This document shows positions 26,202-35,399 of a DNA stretch of 64,000 nt, in pieces (position 1 is the stretch's first letter; every line of letters starts with the position of its first letter). Under the pieces are notes generated by a model. It was not told the DNA's origin. It saw only the letters and a list, made by a program, of their open reading frames with translations, and did no database searches. A program made the position numbers and the translations under genes. This DNA comes from Streptococcus suis (GTDB lineage Bacteria > Bacillota > Bacilli > Lactobacillales > Streptococcaceae), in contig NZ_POJD01000294.1 of NCBI RefSeq assembly GCF_002960445.1, positions 1 through 64,000 of the forward strand. The letters run 5' to 3'.

Positions 26202-26230
26202 ATTATAATATATTATTATTTTATTGTCAA
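26202..26230 (-). promoter_or_regulatory. Promoter of the small RNA
   Basis: -35 TTGACA (26225-26230) and -10 TATAAT (26202-26207) are separated by 17 AT-rich bp. Both hexamers match consensus exactly, one of the strongest promoters in the window. Confidence 0.8.
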
Positions 26231-26399
26231 GGACTAATTAACAATTTACAAGCTATTTGAACCGTCCTATAAATCAGTCTAGATAGGAGTGCTGTATAAA
26301 GTAATAGCAAAACCTGGAACACTTTATTCTATATTCCTTTTACTGTCCTTATATGTTATACAAAAATGCACAGATTGTTAAGAGAGAGATTTTGAAACT
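26231..26399. other. Intergenic DNA downstream of tkt
   Basis: AT-rich sequence between the tkt terminator and the small-RNA promoter. I see no gene, repeat or clear regulatory site in it. Confidence 0.4.
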
Positions 26400-26422
26400 A
26401 GAAAACAGCCCCGAAGGGCTGT
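26400..26422 (-). terminator. Terminator of tkt
   Basis: Perfect stem ACAGCCC (26405-26411) and GGGCTGT (26416-26422) with loop CGAA, followed by T residues on the minus strand, 15 bp past the stop. Confidence 0.85.
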
Positions 26423-26436
26423 CTGTACAGTTTCTA

Positions 26437-28407
26437 TTACAATTCTCCGACCAATTTCACTACGTTTTCTACAGTGAAGCCATAGTTGTCGATAACTGTT
26501 TGTGCTGGAGCTGATGCACCGAATGTGTCGATACCAAGGACTTTACCGTCAAGGCCGACATACTTGTACCAGCTTTGAGTTGCACCCATTTCGATAGCCA
26601 AACGACGACGGATAGCATTTGGAAGGATTTCTTCCTTATAGGCTGCGTCTTGAGCATCGAAGAGCTCAGTTGATGGCACAGAAACCACACGAACTTTTGT
26701 ACCAGCTGCTTCTAGTTCTTTGGCAGCTTTGACAGCCAAGTTGACCTCTGAACCAGATGCAAGAAGGATTGTGTCAAAGCCTGCTGCTTCGTAAACCACA
26801 TAAGCACCTTTGGCAACCTTGTCAAAGTCTGTTCCTTCTTCAACTGTCAAGTTTTGACGAGTGAGAACAAGGGCTGATGGTGTCGACTTGCTAGTCAATG
26901 ACAAGTACCAAGCTGCCTGCGTTTCACGCGCATCTGCTGGACGGAAGACGTTGAGGTTTGGCATAGCACGAAGTCCTGCCAAGTGCTCGATTGGCTCGTG
27001 AGTTGGTCCATCTTCACCAACTGCGATAGAGTCGTGTGTGAAGACGTAAGTCACAGGAAGACCTTGAAGGGCTGACAAACGAACTGCTGCTTTGACATAG
27101 TCTGAGAAGACGAAGAAGGTACCACCATAGACACGAAGTCCACCGTGAGCTGCCATACCGTTCAAGATAGTACCCATAGCAAATTCACGCACACCGAACT
27201 GGATATTGCGGTTGAGTGGGTTTGCTGCATCCTGCAAACCATCTTCCTTGATGTAGGTCATGTTTGAGTGAGCCAAGTCAGCTGAACCACCGAGGAAGGT
27301 TGGCAAGACCTTAGCTGCTGCGTTGAGGGCATCTTGTGATGAGTTACGAGTTGCTTGTGAGAAGCCATTTTCGTAGACTGGGAAGTCTTCTGGTTTCACT
27401 TCTACTACATCGCGACCTTCCAAGATAGCTGTTACTTCAGCTGCTAATTCTGGATGAGCTTGCTTGTAGTCTTCTACTAATTTCACCCAAGCATCGTAAG
27501 CTGCTGCACCACGATCTGCTACATTTGCCTTGAAGTCCGCATAGACTTCTGCTGGGATTTCAAATGGAGCGTAGTTCCAGTCAAGTGCCTTACGAGTTGC
27601 TTCTGCTTCCTCTGGTCCAAGCGGCGCACCATGGACTGCGTTTGTACCTTGTTTGTTTGGTGAACCGTGACCGATGACCGTCTTGATTTCGATAAGAGAT
27701 GGCTTACCAGCTGCTTTAGCTTTTTCAATAGCAGCAAAGATTGCATCCACATCTGTTCCGTCTGTTACGAGGTCTGTATGCCAGCCATAAGCATTGTAGC
27801 GAGCGCGCACATCTTCTGTGAAAGAATCTTTTGTTTCACCATCCAAGTTGATGTCGTTTGAATCATAAAGAACGATGAGTTTTTCTAATTTTTGAAGACC
27901 TGCATAAGAAGCCGCTTCTGCAGAAACACCCTCCATCAAGTCGCCATCGCCACAGATTACATATGTATAGTGGTCGAAGATTGGGAAACCATCGCGGTTG
28001 TACTTAGCTGCAAGGAAACGCTCAGCTTGAGCAAAACCTGTCGCAGTTGAGATACCTTGACCAAGAGGACCTGTTGTCGCATCAACACCTGCTGTGTGAC
28101 CGAATTCTGGGTGACCTGGAGTTTTTGAACCCCACTGACGGAAGTTTTTGATTTCGTCCATGCTGACATCTTCAAAACCTGAAAGGTGAAGAAGTCCGTA
28201 AAGCAACATAGAGCCGTGACCTGCTGACAAGATAAAGCGGTCGCGGTTGATCCAGTTTGGTTGGGCTGGGTTGATGCGGAGTTCTTTAGTGAACAAGCTA
28301 TAGGCCATTGGTGCCGCACCCATAACAACACCTGGGTGACCTGATTTTGATTTTTCAATGGCATCGATACCAAGGAAACGAATTGCGTTTACTGAAAGTT
28401 GTGACAT
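26437..28407 (-). CDS. tkt: Transketolase
   Basis: Transketolase moves two-carbon units between sugar phosphates in the non-oxidative pentose phosphate pathway, using thiamine diphosphate. The 656-residue protein has the N-terminal signature after KSGHPG, the ThDP-binding motif [13 protein letters not shown] near residue 155, and the central [22 protein letters not shown] region. Length is normal. The start at 28407 has AAAGGAG 7 bases upstream; the longer frame crosses the promoter. It lies next to ulaG, and pentose phosphates made by the ula pathway enter central metabolism through this enzyme. The promoter region carries a cre-like palindrome. Confidence 0.97.
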   Translation of the reverse strand: MSQLSVNAIRFLGIDAIEKSKSGHPGVVMGAAPMAYSLFTKELRINPAQPNWINRDRFILSAGHGSMLLYGLLHLSGFEDVSMDEIKNFRQWGSKTPGHPEFGHTAGVDATTGPLGQGISTATGFAQAERFLAAKYNRDGFPIFDHYTYVICGDGDLMEGVSAEAASYAGLQKLEKLIVLYDSNDINLDGETKDSFTEDVRARYNAYGWHTDLVTDGTDVDAIFAAIEKAKAAGKPSLIEIKTVIGHGSPNKQGTNAVHGAPLGPEEAEATRKALDWNYAPFEIPAEVYADFKANVADRGAAAYDAWVKLVEDYKQAHPELAAEVTAILEGRDVVEVKPEDFPVYENGFSQATRNSSQDALNAAAKVLPTFLGGSADLAHSNMTYIKEDGLQDAANPLNRNIQFGVREFAMGTILNGMAAHGGLRVYGGTFFVFSDYVKAAVRLSALQGLPVTYVFTHDSIAVGEDGPTHEPIEHLAGLRAMPNLNVFRPADARETQAAWYLSLTSKSTPSALVLTRQNLTVEEGTDFDKVAKGAYVVYEAAGFDTILLASGSEVNLAVKAAKELEAAGTKVRVVSVPSTELFDAQDAAYKEEILPNAIRRRLAIEMGATQSWYKYVGLDGKVLGIDTFGASAPAQTVIDNYGFTVENVVKLVGEL

Positions 28408-28437
28408 CTTATTCTCCTTTAATAAAGTCATAGTTCT

Positions 28438-28462
28438 ATTATACCATAAAGCGTTTTCGCTT
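28438..28462 (-). promoter_or_regulatory. tkt promoter with a cre-like palindrome
   Basis: Extended -10 TGG plus TATAAT (28438-28446) lies just downstream of the inverted repeat AAGCG-AAAA-CGCTT (28449-28462) on the minus strand. The core GAAAACGCTTT fits part of the CcpA cre consensus, with mismatches at the ends. Confidence 0.45.
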
Positions 28463-28470
28463 GTCATTTT

Positions 28471-28495
28471 CAAAAGGCAGGACTTGCGTCCCGCC
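28471..28495 (-). terminator. Terminator of ulaG
   Basis: Stem GGCGGGAC / GTCCTGCC (28476-28495), one mismatch, loop GCAA, followed by TTTT on the minus strand, 14 bp after ulaG. Confidence 0.75.
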
Positions 28496-28509
28496 CTCGG
28501 AGTGATCTA

Positions 28510-29601
28510 TTATAGCAAAGCCTTGAATTGAATGTTTGAATCTTCCAAGAAGCAATCGTCAAAGCCACGTGGGTGATGGTATTCAATACGGTCTTTGTCA
28601 AGTGGATAGGTGTACTTGCCACCAACTTCCCAGATAAATGGATGGAAGTCATATTGCAAGCGTTCTTTACGCATTTTCCATAGTTGCAAGATTTCATCTG
28701 TTGATGCCATGAAGTTAGACCAAATGTCATAGTGAACAGGGATAATCACCTTAGCACGCAAGTTTTCTGCCATACGAAGAAGGTCAATTGATGTCATCTT
28801 GTCTTGGATACCGATTGGGTTGTCACCATAGTTGTTGATAGCAACGTCAATGTTGAAGTCACGACCGTGTTTTGCAAAGTAGTTAGAGAAGTGTGAGTCT
28901 GCACCATGGTAAATCGTTCCGCCAGGTGTTTCAAAGACATAGTTGACTGCCTTACGAGCCATGAGCTCATCTGTCACAGGAAGACCTGCTAGCTTGCCAC
29001 CGTTTTCTTCGTAGCCATCGATTGGAAGAGTTACCAAACAAGTACGGTCGAAGGATTCTACAGCGTGTACCTTGATGTCTTTGAATTCAAAGCTGTCGCC
29101 TGGTGCGATACGGATGATACGGTCAGCTGGAACGCCCCATTTTTCCCAGATATCGCCACTTTCAACTGGTCCTACAAATTTGACATGGTCTAATTTTGGA
29201 TTGTTGATGATAGCAGCTGCAGTGCTGATGTCCATGTGGTCGCTGTGGACATGTGATACCAGGTAGTAGTCCAATTCATTGATGGCAAATGGATCGATAA
29301 CCATTGGTTGTACACGCAAGTTTGGTTGCAATTTACGGACACCTGCCATGTTAGCCATTTGGTGACCCCAAACCATATCTTTTACTTTTTTAGTTGACTT
29401 ACCGCGAGATGACCAAAGGTCCATCACCACGTTCGCACCACCTGGTGTCTTAATCCAAACACCACAGTTACCAAGCCACCACATAGCAAAGTTGCCTTCT
29501 GGCACTACTTCTTCTTCAATTTCTTCATTAAGCCAAGTTCCCCACTCTGGGAAAGTTGAAAGAATCCATGATTCTCTTGTAATATCTTGAACTTTAGCCA
29601 T
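28510..29601 (-). CDS. ulaG: L-ascorbate-6-phosphate lactonase
   Basis: UlaG opens the lactone ring of L-ascorbate-6-phosphate, made during PTS uptake, to give 3-keto-L-gulonate-6-phosphate. The 363-residue protein has a metallo-beta-lactamase-like fold with metal ligands in SHVHSDHMD (near residue 115), later GADSHFSNY, and the end region PVHYD. Length is normal for UlaG. It is transcribed alone, apart from the main ula operon. Its promoter carries the same 39-bp box as the ulaA promoter, so both are expected to respond to the same activator. AGGAGG precedes the start. Confidence 0.93.
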   Translation of the reverse strand: MAKVQDITRESWILSTFPEWGTWLNEEIEEEVVPEGNFAMWWLGNCGVWIKTPGGANVVMDLWSSRGKSTKKVKDMVWGHQMANMAGVRKLQPNLRVQPMVIDPFAINELDYYLVSHVHSDHMDISTAAAIINNPKLDHVKFVGPVESGDIWEKWGVPADRIIRIAPGDSFEFKDIKVHAVESFDRTCLVTLPIDGYEENGGKLAGLPVTDELMARKAVNYVFETPGGTIYHGADSHFSNYFAKHGRDFNIDVAINNYGDNPIGIQDKMTSIDLLRMAENLRAKVIIPVHYDIWSNFMASTDEILQLWKMRKERLQYDFHPFIWEVGGKYTYPLDKDRIEYHHPRGFDDCFLEDSNIQFKALL

Positions 29602-29643
29602 TTTTCATTCCTCCTATAAGGCTGATTGTATTTCTATGTTTCT

Positions 29644-29710
29644 AGTATATGCGCAAAAGGTCACAAAAAAAAGACCAAATAAAACACAGGCTTGTGTTCA
29701 CATTTGGACT
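29644..29710 (-). promoter_or_regulatory. ulaG promoter with 39-bp activator box
   Basis: The -10 TATACT is at 29644-29649 on the minus strand; no good -35 is seen. Upstream lies a 39-bp box (29672-29710) with nested inverted repeats, AGTCCAAA / TTTGGTCT outside and AACACA / TGTGTT inside. It is identical at 37 of 39 positions to the box before ulaA and lies at exactly the same distance from the -10. With the T8 tract after it, the box could also terminate the ulaR transcript. Confidence 0.7.
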
Positions 29711-29731
29711 TTAAGGCTTAGGCAAGCAAAA

Positions 29732-31420
29732 TCAGTACAAATCTGTTTCAATGTCGCGACTAGATACATTTGACAGCAGTTCATTACTGATGAGCTTTTG
29801 CAGTCTGCCTTTGAGTTCTTGGACTGTCTTTCCATCTGATAAATAGCCAGCCAAGAGCTTATCTAACTCTACTGCAAATCCCTGTTTCTCATCAGACAGG
29901 CTACGGTATTTGGCAAAGTGGGTGAGATTGAGTACGTCATCGAAATCCAAGATTGGATGGACCCGTACCAGTGGGAAATCCGTTTCCAAACCCTCACTAG
30001 TTGTAATTAAGAAATCTACTTCCAACAAATCTTCAACACTTTTAAATTGCTCCGTAGTAAAAACTGCTCCAATTTTCTTGTCAGGCAAATGATGCTGGCA
30101 CTGTCTATAGAGCAGGCGTTGAACAGAAACTCCCTCATCACAGATTAGATAGATGTTTTGGCTCTGTACCTTGCGGGTTCCACTTCGGCGAATAGCCCCT
30201 CCTAGATGAATGGTCAGATAGGCAATGTCCTCATCTGTCAGCTCAATCTCCCATTCCTCCTCTAATATCTTGCCGGAAATTTGGGTAACAGCAAACAGGG
30301 TGCTATATTTTTCCTGGATTTGCTTGACCATTGGATTTTTTGATAAAATCCCATAGGTCTTTCTGAAGAGTAGGGCCTTACAGTGAGCCAAGAGATGTCT
30401 AGCTAGTTCCTCTGGATTTTCCAATTCAAAGGAAGAATGCACTTCAAAATGATGAATAAACCGGTCAACCACTCGTTTTAATTCAGCAAAATCTTGGCTG
30501 GTCACATGAATATCGCTATCTTTTCGATAGGATAGAAGCAAGATAGCAATCAAGGAAACCTCGATATCGTCTAGCTCCAATTCAAAACTAGACCACAGTG
30601 CCTCCTTAAAATCTTGCGCCACCAGATACTCAATCCGTTCTCGAACCTGTTCAAATTCCTTGAGAATAGCGCGTTCTTCCAACTCATCCAACTCCATATT
30701 GCGATAGCTGAGTAAGAGAAAGGGGAGAACCTTAAGCATAAACTCAATCTCATAACGGTTGATTTTCTTCCCTAATTTCTTCTCTAAACCAGGTACCTGT
30801 TTCTGCCAAAAACGAGCCATTTCTTCTGAGAAGAGAATTTGATAACCAACTAAATCCGATAATTTCTCTTCAAGGACTTGAAGAAAGCCCTTGTTGGCAT
30901 CTGAAAAAATGCTATAAAGTAGAGAATGAACATACTGGATTTTGTTCAGGGGATGGCAAACTAAGCTATAGCCTTGGCTCTTGGACACATAGAGGGTCAT
31001 CTTATATTGCTCCTGTGTCAGTTGCGATCGAATTTCATTGAGGTCATTCAAGACTGTGTTACGAGAAACCTCTGTCAGTTCCATAAGCTTTTCAATGGTT
31101 ACCCGTTCGGGTGTGATACAAATGTAGACCATCATCAATTGAATACGTTCATCCATATTCATAATGTAGCTATAGGAATCAATGGAATCTAAGAGTTGGC
31201 GACAGGCTTGCTTTTGCTCTTCGGACAAGCGAATGCCTATCCGAGGCAGACTTTCCAGAGCTTCAATACCTTTTGGCAAAGAAGCATTGATTTTTTCCAA
31301 GTGGTAGTAGATTTTTCTACGCGATTGTTGCAATTCCTTGGAAATAGCCATAATGGTTTCTGGCTCTTGGATACCAATCAAATGACGCAATAAGGCACAA
31401 CTGCTTTTATCTAGTAACAC
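29732..31420 (-). CDS. ulaR: PRD-containing BglG-family activator of the ula genes
   Basis: This 562-residue regulator has an N-terminal HTH part, two PTS-regulation domains in the middle (about residues 165-385, with paired His residues such as HFEVHSSFE and HLGGAIRR), and an EIIB-like domain with a Cys loop (LICDEGVSVQRLL, about residue 415). The C-terminus is shorter than in MtlR/LicR-type proteins that carry a full EIIA domain. It lies between ulaG and the main ula operon, and streptococcal ascorbate genes are known to be controlled by such a regulator, so UlaR is the natural call. The start is GTG at 31420, with GGAGGG upstream. Confidence 0.8.
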   Translation of the reverse strand: MLLDKSSCALLRHLIGIQEPETIMAISKELQQSRRKIYYHLEKINASLPKGIEALESLPRIGIRLSEEQKQACRQLLDSIDSYSYIMNMDERIQLMMVYICITPERVTIEKLMELTEVSRNTVLNDLNEIRSQLTQEQYKMTLYVSKSQGYSLVCHPLNKIQYVHSLLYSIFSDANKGFLQVLEEKLSDLVGYQILFSEEMARFWQKQVPGLEKKLGKKINRYEIEFMLKVLPFLLLSYRNMELDELEERAILKEFEQVRERIEYLVAQDFKEALWSSFELELDDIEVSLIAILLLSYRKDSDIHVTSQDFAELKRVVDRFIHHFEVHSSFELENPEELARHLLAHCKALLFRKTYGILSKNPMVKQIQEKYSTLFAVTQISGKILEEEWEIELTDEDIAYLTIHLGGAIRRSGTRKVQSQNIYLICDEGVSVQRLLYRQCQHHLPDKKIGAVFTTEQFKSVEDLLEVDFLITTSEGLETDFPLVRVHPILDFDDVLNLTHFAKYRSLSDEKQGFAVELDKLLAGYLSDGKTVQELKGRLQKLISNELLSNVSSRDIETDLY

Positions 31421-31538
31421 CGTTTTTCCCTCCTCTCTTTCTCTATCTTAACACATTTATGCACCAATTTCTAATAATTATAAAAACTGAACGTATTCGT
31501 GCATCTTCATTCAAAATTGCCGACCCCACCTAAATAGC

Positions 31539-32156
31539 TTAGTAGATACTCTTGATAATCTCCACCCGTGTAATCAAATCCCCATGCATATTGTCAATCC
31601 GTAGAGCTACATTTTTCAGATAGACACAGGCACCGATAGCAATGGTCTTTTCTTCTTCTTTCAACTTACGAGTAACAAAATCTCGCAAGGTTTCAGTTCC
31701 CTCGCTAGGGATTTTTACCCGGGCAATGATATTGGCAACCCTGACCTTCTGGCTGGCCCGCATGATGATGTTGTTGGAATCATCAAACTGGGTAAAGAGG
31801 TATTTTCTCACTGCAAATAAGATGGCAACCGACACAATACCAATCAGGTAATCCATACTAGACCCATGTTCCACAATCAATTGGCGGGCAATAGCAACCA
31901 AGAGCACCTCGATGACAGTGCTGGGCGATTGTTTGCAGAGCATTTTGATGAATTCGACCCCGACTGCCAAGGTCATGGCCTTGCTTAAAAAACTCTGGAT
32001 AAAGTTATCCGCTTGAATACCACCCGTCAGTGAACCAACTAAATCCGCCAACAACAAACCTGACAGTGCGAGGAGGGCTAATCCTAAAATGGCTGATAAA
32101 ATCAACTCTAGATAGTAGGCAACCTCTGTCAGACTATCTTGTAAAAACTTTCTCAT
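31539..32156 (-). CDS. PsiE-like membrane protein downstream of the ula operon
   Basis: This 205-residue protein has an N-terminal hydrophobic region of about four helices (residues 12-45, 58-75, 78-98 and 103-120 roughly). A soluble C-terminal half follows (VRVANIIARVKIPSEGTETLRDFVTRK). It resembles the PsiE family of phosphate-starvation membrane proteins, function unknown. The start at 32156 has AGGAGAGG upstream. It begins only 20 bp after a strong terminator behind ulaF and has no promoter of its own between, so expression probably depends on read-through from the ula operon. Confidence 0.65.
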   Translation of the reverse strand: MRKFLQDSLTEVAYYLELILSAILGLALLALSGLLLADLVGSLTGGIQADNFIQSFLSKAMTLAVGVEFIKMLCKQSPSTVIEVLLVAIARQLIVEHGSSMDYLIGIVSVAILFAVRKYLFTQFDDSNNIIMRASQKVRVANIIARVKIPSEGTETLRDFVTRKLKEEEKTIAIGACVYLKNVALRIDNMHGDLITRVEIIKSIY

Positions 32157-32169
32157 GTCCTCTCCTTTC

Positions 32170-32209
32170 AAAAAAAGAAGAATGAGGAGAGCTCTTTTCT
32201 CATTCTTCT
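32170..32209 (-). terminator. Strong terminator after ulaF
   Basis: Perfect 11-bp stem AGAAGAATGAG / CTCATTCTTCT (32176-32186 and 32199-32209) with a 12-nt loop and a T run on the minus strand. It closes the ula operon just before the PsiE-like gene. Confidence 0.88.
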
Positions 32210-32232
32210 AATCCTTTTTCTAGAAACCAAGT

Positions 32233-32949
32233 TTAGTGAGCATCGCCCTTTTGGCCGTAGTAGGCATTTGGACCATGCTTACGGAGATAGTGTTTGTCCA
32301 TGATGTAGCTTGGTGCTGGTTCCACCCGCGGATTGATTTGTTCTGTGTAGCGGTTCATCCGAGCCACTTCTTCTAGGACAACGCTATGGTAAACTGCCTG
32401 AGCAGGATCCTTGCCCCAAGTGAACGGACCGTGATTGCGGACAACAATCCCTGGTACAGCAACTGGGTCGATGCCACGGCGCTCAAATTCCTCAATGATG
32501 ACTGCGCCTGTTTCCTTTTCATAGGCAGCATTCACCTCTTCAGCCGTTAAGGAACGAGCGCACGGTACTGGACCGTAGAAATAGTCTGCGTGCGTTGTTC
32601 CATAAAATGGAATGTCACGACCAGCCTGAGCCCAACCAACTGCCTCTGTCGAATGTGTATGCACAACAGCGTGTACATTTGGCCAAGCCTTGTAGAGGGC
32701 AACGTGGGTCGCCAAGTCAGAAGAAGGATTGAGGTCACCTTCTACCACATTTCCATCCAAGTCCGTCACCACCATGTTTTCTGGCGACAATTTTTCATAG
32801 TCCACACCAGAAGGCTTGATAACAATGCGACCAAGTTCACGGCAGACTTCTGATACATTTCCCCAGGTAAACTTCACAAGTCCGTGAGCAGGTAGGGCGA
32901 TGTTGGCTTCATAGACCCGTTGGCGCATTTCCTGTAAATCTTTTGGCAT
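32233..32949 (-). CDS. ulaF: L-ribulose-5-phosphate 4-epimerase
   Basis: UlaF is a class II aldolase-fold enzyme that epimerises L-ribulose-5-phosphate to D-xylulose-5-phosphate, the last step of ascorbate breakdown before the pentose phosphate pathway. The 238-residue protein shows the metal ligands in VHTHSTEAVGWA (about residue 97) and a later His in RNHGPFTWG (about residue 170), with the phosphate-binding GNVSE near residue 30. Its ATG overlaps the ulaE stop by 1 base, and a strong terminator follows. AraD-type paralogues have the same sequence features; the operon decides the name. Confidence 0.93.
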   Translation of the reverse strand: MPKDLQEMRQRVYEANIALPAHGLVKFTWGNVSEVCRELGRIVIKPSGVDYEKLSPENMVVTDLDGNVVEGDLNPSSDLATHVALYKAWPNVHAVVHTHSTEAVGWAQAGRDIPFYGTTHADYFYGPVPCARSLTAEEVNAAYEKETGAVIIEEFERRGIDPVAVPGIVVRNHGPFTWGKDPAQAVYHSVVLEEVARMNRYTEQINPRVEPAPSYIMDKHYLRKHGPNAYYGQKGDAH

Positions 32950-33812
32950 TAGTTCAACCCCGCTTTCTCAATCAATGGATAGAGGAAAGCCTGTGCTTCT
33001 TTAATGGCTGCACGTGTTTCCTCAACCGTTTCACAATTCTCTGACCACATTTCAATCAAGAATGGACCTTGGTAGTTGGTCTTTTTCAAGACTGCAAACA
33101 TATTTTCCCAGTCCACGCAGCCCTGACCGAATGGTACATCGCGGAATTGACCTTTGGAGTTCTCGGTTACCGCATAGGTATCTTTGAGGTGAAGGGCTGC
33201 AATAGAGCGATGACCTAGGTAAAATTCGCTATAAATGTCATTGTGCCAAGCAGACACGTTTCCAGTATCTGGGTAGACAAAAAGATAAGGCGAATCGATT
33301 TCTTTCTCAACTGCTAGATATTTTTCAATGGAGTTGATAAATGGATCATCCATAATCTCGATGGCCAACATAACCTGAGCCTGTTCTGCCCAGTCGCAAG
33401 CCTTGCGGAGATTCTTGATAAAACGTTCTCTAGTTTCAGGCGACTTTTCCTCATAGTAAACATCGTAACCAGCCAACTGGATGACACGGACACCCAAGTC
33501 CTGAGCCAGTTCGATACACTGTTTCATGGTTTCTAGTGACTTAGCTTCAAGAACAGGATCATTGGAACCAAGCGGATAACGACGGTGACCAGAGAAGCAA
33601 ATGGTCGGAATACGGACACCTGTTTCATAGATGGCCTTGACCAAATCCAAACGCTCTTCCTTGGTCCATTCCAAACGAGCCAAGCGAGCATCGCTCTCAT
33701 CCACCGACATCTCCACAAAGTCGAAACCTAATTCTTTGGCAAACTCCAAACGCTCTTTCCATGTAAAGTGCTTGGGCGTTGCCTTTTCATATATTCCGAT
33801 TGGTCGTGCCAT
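32949..33812 (-). CDS. ulaE: L-ribulose-5-phosphate 3-epimerase
   Basis: UlaE is a TIM-barrel enzyme that converts L-xylulose-5-phosphate to L-ribulose-5-phosphate. The 287-residue protein has barrel strands and metal-site residues of the xylose-isomerase-like superfamily (DFVEMSVDE, MLAIEIMDDPF, VYPDTGNVSAWH, ALHLKDTYA and LIEMWSE). Length is normal. It lies 5 bp after ulaD and overlaps ulaF by 1 base, in the order in which the enzymes act. The start at 33812 gives MARPIGIYEKATPK, the usual N-terminus. Confidence 0.94.
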   Translation of the reverse strand: MARPIGIYEKATPKHFTWKERLEFAKELGFDFVEMSVDESDARLARLEWTKEERLDLVKAIYETGVRIPTICFSGHRRYPLGSNDPVLEAKSLETMKQCIELAQDLGVRVIQLAGYDVYYEEKSPETRERFIKNLRKACDWAEQAQVMLAIEIMDDPFINSIEKYLAVEKEIDSPYLFVYPDTGNVSAWHNDIYSEFYLGHRSIAALHLKDTYAVTENSKGQFRDVPFGQGCVDWENMFAVLKKTNYQGPFLIEMWSENCETVEETRAAIKEAQAFLYPLIEKAGLN

Positions 33813-33817
33813 AGGCC

Positions 33818-34483
33818 TTACCCCCAGATACGACGGATTTCGTCTTTGAATTCACGCGCCGCAGCTGCTGGATCTGCTGCTTCTGTAATACCGCGACCTG
33901 CGATAAAGGTGAAGACATCTACACCCTCGAAGAGTTTGAGGGTATCCACATCAAGACCACCTGTTACAGAAACACGGAAGCCCATTTCAACCAATTTTTT
34001 CACTTTATTGAGGTCTTTTTCGCCCCAAGTTTCGCCAGCAAGAAGAGCGTCACGAGATTGGTGGTAAATCGCTTGGGAAATGCCTGCGTCCAACCAAAGT
34101 TGAGCCTGTTCATAAGTCCAGTCACCGTAAAGCTCAATTTGGATCTCACCTTTGTCGCCACGCACTTCCTTGATAGCCTTCAAAGCCGCTTCCATGGTTG
34201 GAATAGTTGCAGAACAGATACAAGTCATCCAGTCCGCACCACGAACGGCATTGTTTTTGGCAACTGTACCACCAGCATCCGCACACTTGGTATCTGCAAC
34301 GATGATTTTGTCTGGGAAGAGGTTACGAAGAACTTCCACCAATTCGCTACCAACTTGGAGCAAGCAAACCGTACCTGCTTCAATCACGTCAACTTCATGA
34401 CCAACAGACACAGCAGCCTTAATCGCTCCTTGCAAGTCTGAGTGATCCAATGCAACCTGTAAATTTGGGATATGTTTTGTCAT
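33818..34483 (-). CDS. ulaD: 3-keto-L-gulonate-6-phosphate decarboxylase
   Basis: UlaD decarboxylates 3-keto-L-gulonate-6-phosphate, the product of UlaG, to L-xylulose-5-phosphate using Mg2+. The 221-residue TIM barrel belongs to the orotidine-phosphate decarboxylase suprafamily, with the D-x-K-x-x-D motif in ADTKCADAG (about residue 63), VALDHSD at the N-terminus and the phosphate-binding GRGITEAADP near the C-terminus. It is followed after 5 bp by ulaE. The 95-bp gap to ulaC upstream has no clear terminator. Confidence 0.95.
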   Translation of the reverse strand: MTKHIPNLQVALDHSDLQGAIKAAVSVGHEVDVIEAGTVCLLQVGSELVEVLRNLFPDKIIVADTKCADAGGTVAKNNAVRGADWMTCICSATIPTMEAALKAIKEVRGDKGEIQIELYGDWTYEQAQLWLDAGISQAIYHQSRDALLAGETWGEKDLNKVKKLVEMGFRVSVTGGLDVDTLKLFEGVDVFTFIAGRGITEAADPAAAAREFKDEIRRIWG

Positions 34484-34578
34484 AATACTATTACCAAGAG
34501 TGAATAGACGGCCGATAAAGCTTCCTATTCCCCTTCAATTCCTTTCATTTTTGTCTATATCAATTTCTAACCGCCAAA

Positions 34579-35064
34579 TTAGCTTTCCAAGTCTAAACCT
34601 TCTAAGTAAGGGCTGTTTTTAGACTCTTCAACCATTGCCAATACTTCTTCTGGAGTTTTGCAGGCAATCAAACGCTCGATTGAATTTTCCAATTCGAAAA
34701 GGGCGATGATTTGCGGAATGGCTACTGAAGTATGGATTTTTGGATCTGTCGCAGCCAAGGTCAATAGGACAGAAACCTCTTTACCATCTGAAAAGGCTAC
34801 TGGTTTTGTCAGAGTAATCAAAGCAAAGGAATCTTTCAAAACACCGACACCAGCCTGGGCATGAGGCATAGCCATACCTGGCATGAGCACATAGTAAGGG
34901 CCGTATTCTTCTGTTGAAGCGATGATGGCATCGTAGTATTCCTCAGTCGCTGCACCGCTTTCAATCAAAGGTTCAACTGCCAAGTGAACAGCTTCCTGCC
35001 AAGTTTCAGCTGTCAAGCCCAAACGGATAGAATTGTTTTCAATAAATGCTTTTTGTAAATTCAT
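34579..35064 (-). CDS. ulaC: Ascorbate PTS EIIA component
   Basis: UlaC takes phosphate from HPr and passes it to UlaB during uptake of L-ascorbate. The 161-residue protein is of the mannitol/fructose EIIA type, with the phosphorylated His in MPGMAMPHAQAG (about residue 70). The start at 35064 is chosen for AGAGGAG upstream and the usual MNLQKAFIENNSI start; the longer frame to 35121 begins inside the gap after ulaB. It is the third gene of the main ula operon. Confidence 0.93.
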   Translation of the reverse strand: MNLQKAFIENNSIRLGLTAETWQEAVHLAVEPLIESGAATEEYYDAIIASTEEYGPYYVLMPGMAMPHAQAGVGVLKDSFALITLTKPVAFSDGKEVSVLLTLAATDPKIHTSVAIPQIIALFELENSIERLIACKTPEEVLAMVEESKNSPYLEGLDLES

Positions 35065-35120
35065 GATATTCTCCTCTCTATATGAAAGGGGATGGGAAGA
35101 AATCCCGCCCCCTTTTTCCA

Positions 35121-35399
35121 TTACAATACTTGACTAAGTTTTGTCTTGATTTCGTTGTCGTCCATGAGGTTGTCAAGACCAACCAAATGACCATTTGTAC
35201 GACCTTCCAATTCAGCGATCAAGTGATTTGAAGCAACGACGATGTCATAGCCTGCTGCCAAACCTTTTGCTTCACCTACTGAGCAAGAAGCAGATTGGAA
35301 ATCTGTTACACCAAGTTGACGAAGGGCATTTTCAACCTTCATCTTAATAACCATGGATGAACCCATGCCATTACCACAAGCAGTTAATACTTTAACCAT
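35121..35399 (-). CDS. ulaB: Ascorbate PTS EIIB component
   Basis: UlaB is the small cytoplasmic phosphocarrier that phosphorylates ascorbate as it passes through UlaA. The 92-residue protein has the phosphorylated Cys in the N-terminal loop TACGNGMGSSM (Cys8), typical of the lactose/ascorbate EIIB fold. It is followed by ulaC after 56 bp. Upstream, a 202-bp gap holding a repeat element separates it from ulaA, unusual for subunits of one transporter. Confidence 0.94.
   Translation of the reverse strand: MVKVLTACGNGMGSSMVIKMKVENALRQLGVTDFQSASCSVGEAKGLAAGYDIVVASNHLIAELEGRTNGHLVGLDNLMDDNEIKTKLSQVL

Noticed and set aside
29672..29710. RNA antiterminator (RAT) site for a BglG-type protein
   Set aside because: The 39-bp box lies upstream of the -10 in both promoters, so it is not in the transcribed leader of ulaG or ulaA; a DNA-binding role is more likely.
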